Shown piece by piece: positions 15,959 to 16,568 of a DNA stretch of 16,568 nt. The notes beneath the pieces are model-generated. The model worked only from the letters and a program-made list of their open reading frames with translations. It was not told the DNA's origin and did not search any database. This stretch comes from an uncultured Lachnospiraceae bacterium (GTDB taxonomy: Bacteria; Bacillota; Clostridia; Lachnospirales; Lachnospiraceae), in assembly GCA_905236615.1 (NCBI GenBank), contig CAJORC010000160.1, positions 1 to 16,568 of the forward strand, in the 5' to 3' direction. The position numbers and the translations under genes were made by a program. The stretch's first letter is position 1. The number at the start of each line of letters is the position of its first letter.

Positions 15959-16138
15959 TTATGCGCCAAATGTGGCTTTCGGTATCCAGTTGGAACCGTC
16001 GTAATGATAGTTTACAAAGCAGCCTCTCACGGGGTCAACGATTATAAAGTCTGAGGCGCCGTCGGTATAAAGGTCATAATTTCCCTTTGTGACGGTACAG
16101 TAGAGGATTTTTTCTTTTTTCATCTGTTTTTCATCCAT
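15959..16138 (-). CDS. Small protein of unknown function, 59 aa
   Basis: The minus strand has ATG at 16138 with a consensus AAGGAGG (plus-strand 16149-16155) 10 nt upstream and a 59-codon frame ending at TAA (15959-15961). The predicted product begins MDEKQMKKEKILYC, has no obvious membrane segment or signal peptide, and is rich in aromatic residues (NYDLY, VNYHYDGSNW), suggesting a small folded domain. I do not recognise it. The strong ribosome binding site, candidate promoter and aromatic/acidic composition make it look real. It converges on hydF with a 2-nt gap, so the two transcripts must overlap at their 3' ends. No cue in the sequence links it to the hydrogenase genes. Confidence 0.65.
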   Translation of the reverse strand: MDEKQMKKEKILYCTVTKGNYDLYTDGASDFIIVDPVRGCFVNYHYDGSNWIPKATFGA

Positions 16139-16155
16139 GGATGCCCGACCTCCTT

Positions 16156-16193
16156 GCCAATATGATATCCAATATCCTGTATACCATATCGGC
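16156..16193 (-). other. Hairpin in the leader of the 59-aa gene
   Basis: The arms 16156-16168 and 16181-16193 form a 13-bp stem on the minus-strand RNA with two G-U pairs and a 12-nt loop. On the plus strand the same positions would be A-C mismatches, so the fold favours minus-strand RNA. It ends immediately beside the Shine-Dalgarno of the 59-aa gene. On the plus strand it is followed by TTTTT (16194-16198), so a weak terminator for hydF transcripts is an alternative reading. Confidence 0.4.
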
Positions 16194-16209
16194 TTTTTGG
16201 GACGGAAAG

Positions 16210-16238
16210 ATAATAGCTTTATGCTTTTTTAATATTAA
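16210..16238 (-). promoter_or_regulatory. Candidate minus-strand promoter for the 59-aa gene
   Basis: Read on the minus strand, TTAATA (plus 16233-16238), a 17-bp spacer and TATTAT (plus 16210-16215) resemble a sigma-70 promoter. The transcript would start near 16203 and immediately contain the hairpin and then the ribosome binding site. The -10 matches at 5 of 6 positions, the -35 at 4 of 6, in an AT-rich region, so chance is possible. Confidence 0.35.
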
Positions 16239-16256
16239 GAAATTTCTTCATATATC

Positions 16257-16285
16257 TTGACATGAAGAGTCTGATACGTTAAAAT
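16257..16285 (+). promoter_or_regulatory. Strong sigma-70 promoter of rplM
   Basis: A perfect TTGACA (16257-16262), a 17-bp spacer and TAAAAT (16280-16285) place the start near 16292. The ribosomal pair rplM-rpsI would thus be transcribed on its own here, instead of with truA. Confidence 0.85.
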
Positions 16286-16290
16286 ATTAA

Positions 16291-16335
16291 GCGCTGCAAA
16301 CCACAGCCCCGGTCTTGCGGCCTGAAACAATATTC
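16291..16335 (+). ncRNA. L13-leader-like RNA element upstream of rplM
   Basis: The transcript's first ~45 nt can form GCTGCAA (16293-16299) paired with TTGCGGC (16315-16321), 7 bp with one G-U, around a C-rich loop ending in CCCCGGTC. It is located between the promoter and the rplM ribosome binding site. Position and sequence resemble the Firmicutes L13 leader, an autoregulatory element bound by L13. The match is from memory of the motif, not from a covariance search. Confidence 0.6.
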
Positions 16336-16364
16336 TAATTTCTTTGTTTATTTGGAGGAAAATA

Positions 16365-16568
16365 ATGGATACATATATGGCAAGCCCGGCTACCATCGAG
16401 AGAAAATGGTACGTTGTAGATGCCGAGGGACAGACACTCGGACGTGTTGCTTCCCGCGTGGCAATGGTACTCAGAGGTAAAAACAAGCCTACATACACAC
16501 CTTTCCTTGATACAGGTGATTATGTAATTGTTATAAACGCATCAAAGATTAAGGTTACAGGTAAGAAG
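16365..16568 (+). CDS. rplM: 50S ribosomal protein L13 (3' truncated by window edge)
   Basis: L13 is an early-assembly protein of the large ribosomal subunit. The first 68 codons are visible. The start [18 protein letters not shown] and the downstream [19 protein letters not shown] and [20 protein letters not shown] are diagnostic. Full-length L13 is about 145 aa, so a little over half lies beyond the window. GGAGGA (16354-16359) sets the ATG at 16365 rather than Met5 at 16377. rpsI is expected next. Its separation from truA by the hyp/nif-like/hydF block is the main anomaly of this otherwise standard neighbourhood. Confidence 0.97.
   Translation, partial: MDTYMASPATIERKWYVVDAEGQTLGRVASRVAMVLRGKNKPTYTPFLDTGDYVIVINASKIKVTGKK

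Overview
The window looks like a chromosomal segment of a low-to-mid GC Clostridia bacterium, most likely a Lachnospiraceae member (Butyrivibrio/Roseburia/Eubacterium-like). This rests on the rpoA-rplQ-ecfA-ecfT-truA...rplM gene order, an enlarged L17, and the N-terminal style of L13 and EcfA. The family call comes from recalled family features, not from a search.

Layout. Positions 1-1527 hold the end of a ribosomal-protein operon: rpoA (5' truncated by the window), a repeat-containing spacer, rplQ and a strong intrinsic terminator. Positions 1621-4978 hold a tightly overlapping ECF-transporter module plus truA. The two ECF ATPases are fused into one 601-aa protein, followed by EcfT and TruA. 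Positions 4980-10422 continue in the same direction with only 1-44 nt gaps: a NifH-like iron protein, a 771-aa fused double nitrogenase-component-1-like protein, and HypF, ending in a terminator at 10425-10463. Positions 10463-11043 (minus strand) hold a frameshifted remnant of a small secreted-protein gene. Positions 11170-15956 form a second plus-strand operon with its own promoter: hypC, hypD, hypE, a third nitrogenase-component-1-like protein (415 aa), and hydF. Positions 15959-16138 hold a previously easy-to-miss 59-aa minus-strand gene. Positions 16257-16568 hold a good sigma-70 promoter, an L13-leader-like RNA and the start of rplM.

The main point of interest is the block 4980-15956, inserted between truA and rplM, which are adjacent in the usual Firmicutes order. 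It combines three metallocofactor toolkits that are normally separate. HypC/D/E/F make the Fe(CN)2CO unit of [NiFe]-hydrogenases. HydF is the scaffold GTPase of the [FeFe]-hydrogenase H-cluster. The third toolkit is a nitrogenase-like electron-delivery ATPase with two nitrogenase-fold partner proteins. The nickel-insertion genes hypA/hypB, the radical-SAM maturases hydE/hydG, nifB and any hydrogenase structural gene are all absent from the window. The nitrogenase-like proteins keep Cys residues suitable for an FeS cluster but lack a Cys where NifD binds FeMo-co. My working inference is an alternative route of diiron (H-cluster) or related Fe-CN/CO cofactor assembly. In it HypCDEF would supply the cyanide/CO chemistry, the NifH-like/component-1-like proteins a reductive or cluster-conversion step, and HydF the delivery. 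The co-localisation is seen in the sequence; the pathway is hypothesis.
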